Of a stretch of DNA of 64,000 nt, positions 62,919 to 64,000 are shown in pieces. This DNA is from an uncultured Clostridium sp. GTDB lineage: Bacteria > Bacillota > Clostridia > TANB77 > CAG-508. How positions within the stretch are numbered: position 1 is the first letter of the stretch; each line of letters starts with the position of its first letter. The DNA lies in the NCBI GenBank assembly GCA_947653235.1, contig CANTGH010000003.1, positions 1 through 64,000 on the forward strand, read 5' to 3'. The position numbers and the translations under genes are program-made. The notes under the pieces were generated by a model that made no database searches, was not told where the DNA came from, and was given only the letters and a program-made list of their open reading frames with translations.

Positions 62919-63464
62919 TAATTATCCCCCCAGTATAACTGAGGATTTTCTCTAAAGTAAAAAACAACTCCAACTTTTCAATCTTCCGTTGAAGTTGTAT
63001 AAATATTAGAATAGAATCATTTTAAGAAGGGCTTTCTCTTTAGAAGATAATTTGGAAACTATATGACGTAATCTAATTAGCAGTTTTTTATCTTCACTTA
63101 ATCAAAAAAATCAGTTGTCAAGTAAAACTTGACAACTGATTTTTGCCAATTTATTTTGTCAACTGAAATTAACATCTTTAATTTTTCTACTTTTGATTTA
63201 CTGCATTATGGTTATTCGTCCCCCCCTTCATCATGCTTCAGAGAATTTTTTATATTCATCAATATTTATAACAACTAAAAAATCAACTATTTTTGAATGT
63301 TCACAAAAAATTTTCTCCTTACTATCCTAATTAATAAATTATATTATCAAAAATCTTAAATTCCTTTAACATTCAAAATTTATCTGATTTGACAAAAAGC
63401 GTTGAATTTTATCTGTTCAACTCTTTTATTTTTTTATCAAAATCTCCTCTTTATTGAAAAAAGA
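62919..63464. other. right-flank intergenic region
   Basis: No gene is seen. It contains a bidirectional terminator-like stem, aaaaatcagttgtcaag / cttgacaactgattttt (about 63104-63145), which may be the original end of the tRNA operon. Confidence 0.6.
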
Positions 63465-63493
63465 TTGACATATTTTACATAATATGGTATACT
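63465..63493 (+). promoter_or_regulatory. consensus sigma-A promoter of the last gene
   Basis: TTGACA (63465-63470), 17-base spacer, TATACT (63488-63493). A small dyad (cggtat...atacc) lies between it and an AAAGGAGG motif near 63545, which has no long frame. Confidence 0.85.
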
Positions 63494-63612
63494 TTATTTA
63501 CAACTCTATTAACACGGTATCTATTAAAAAATTTAAAATACCACGAAAGGAGGATATTAAATAGAGTAATAAACTGTAACAAAGTCAAAAACGCATCAAA
63601 GGAGAGATTAGT

Positions 63613-64000
63613 ATGTTAAAAAAATTAAAAAAAGCAACACCAATTATTTCACTCGTTTTCGTATGGGTCATTTATCAATTATGGTTACCACCACTTTCTG
63701 TGGTATATGTAAGTGGTTTCTTGTTTTTCTGTTTCGTAGCAACAGTTATTGCAGGGAATATCCTGCTCTTGAAATCCGATTGGAAAGCTGAAAAAATCGC
63801 TATTCGGCCCTTAGCATTGGTAGGATATTTCGCTGCAATTGGAGCGATAGCTGGCGTTATCATAAGTTTGCCTGTATTTCATGCCGACAAAATGCATGCG
63901 CAATTAGGAAAAGTTGATAAGATTTCATTTGATGATATGATTCATGAAATCGATCATAGTCAAATTCCGATTGTAGATGAGGAACTGGCACAAAAACATG
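63613..64000 (+). CDS. membrane protein, 5' part only (runs off the window)
   Basis: 129 codons are visible, starting after AAAGGAGAG. Three hydrophobic segments (ISLVFVWVIYQLWLPPL, VSGFLFFCFVATVIAGNIL, LALVGYFAAIGAIAGVIISL) are followed by a soluble part with KVDKISFDDMIHEIDHSQIP. Family not recognised. The codon use is richer in GC than that of the neighbouring core genes, and it contains CGG as an ordinary codon (AIRPLAL), so this gene may be acquired. Confidence 0.75.
   Translation, partial: MLKKLKKATPIISLVFVWVIYQLWLPPLSVVYVSGFLFFCFVATVIAGNILLLKSDWKAEKIAIRPLALVGYFAAIGAIAGVIISLPVFHADKMHAQLGKVDKISFDDMIHEIDHSQIPIVDEELAQKH

Noticed and set aside
62919..63610. A fourth element to the right of attR.
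   Set aside because: No further core repeat, integrase or arm words are visible before the window ends, although the last gene has foreign-looking codon use.

Overview
The window comes from a low-GC (roughly 30%), spore-forming, Clostridia-like Firmicute. The support is an alpha/beta-type small acid-soluble spore protein, a long-form HPF, a gamma-D-glutamyl-meso-DAP-type peptidase and several Tn916-like recombinases. No species can be named from the sequence alone.

Layout. 0.2-34.2 kb is chromosome, mostly minus-strand housekeeping and surface genes: SASP, hpf, coaB-like, a LysR regulator, comEC, an SH3/NlpC-P60 hydrolase, aspS, a TSCPD protein, hslO, an M14 peptidase, a MATE exporter, tRNA-Ser, a HAAS-SEDS fusion with its PadR regulator, a VanZ-like protein, dinB, MBL-fold hydrolases, a type I R-M-like operon carrying a PIN nuclease gene, and a run of small nucleotide, HAD and HD enzymes. 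It ends in a tRNA-Arg/tRNA-Pro operon. 34.6-62.9 kb is a tandem array of three integrative elements in the 3' end of tRNA-Pro, bounded by four copies of a 12-bp core (tcacctcgacca). Element 1 (about 10.0 kb) has repA, tnpV, mobC and a MOB_P-like relaxase, an OLD nuclease, an AAA ATPase, a zinc-finger-like protein, xis and int. Element 2 (about 9.6 kb) has a MOB_V relaxase, int/xis, a second recombinase, regulators and a RhuM protein. Element 3 (about 8.8 kb) has repA, lysA, ddh, an AAA ATPase, xis and int. 62.9-64 kb is the right flank, with a strong promoter and the start of a membrane-protein gene.

Most striking observation. Six chromosomal genes (LysR, comEC, aspS, M14 peptidase, sugar-phosphate isomerase, HAD hydrolase) look frameshifted. 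All 13 shifts are the same event: one extra C directly before an in-frame glycine GGN codon, so the sequence reads NNN-CGGN-NNN. Skipping that C, or reading CGGN as one glycine, restores full-length, family-typical proteins in every case and a length divisible by three. Several sites sit inside catalytic motifs, such as ComEC DHxGG, the M14 HxxE zinc motif, AspRS ELASGA and the LysR helix-turn-helix. In the 0-34 kb genes checked by hand no CGG was found acting as a plain arginine codon. In contrast lysA, ddh and the gene at the right edge do use CGG normally. Either this lineage decodes CGGN as glycine (quadruplet or +1 shift), or the assembly has a very odd codon-aligned error.

Other points of interest are a type I R-M-like operon whose HsdR homologue has lost its nuclease lysine and helicase motifs and is followed by a PIN nuclease gene, and a different arm-type repeat at the two ends of each of the three tandem elements although they share one core.
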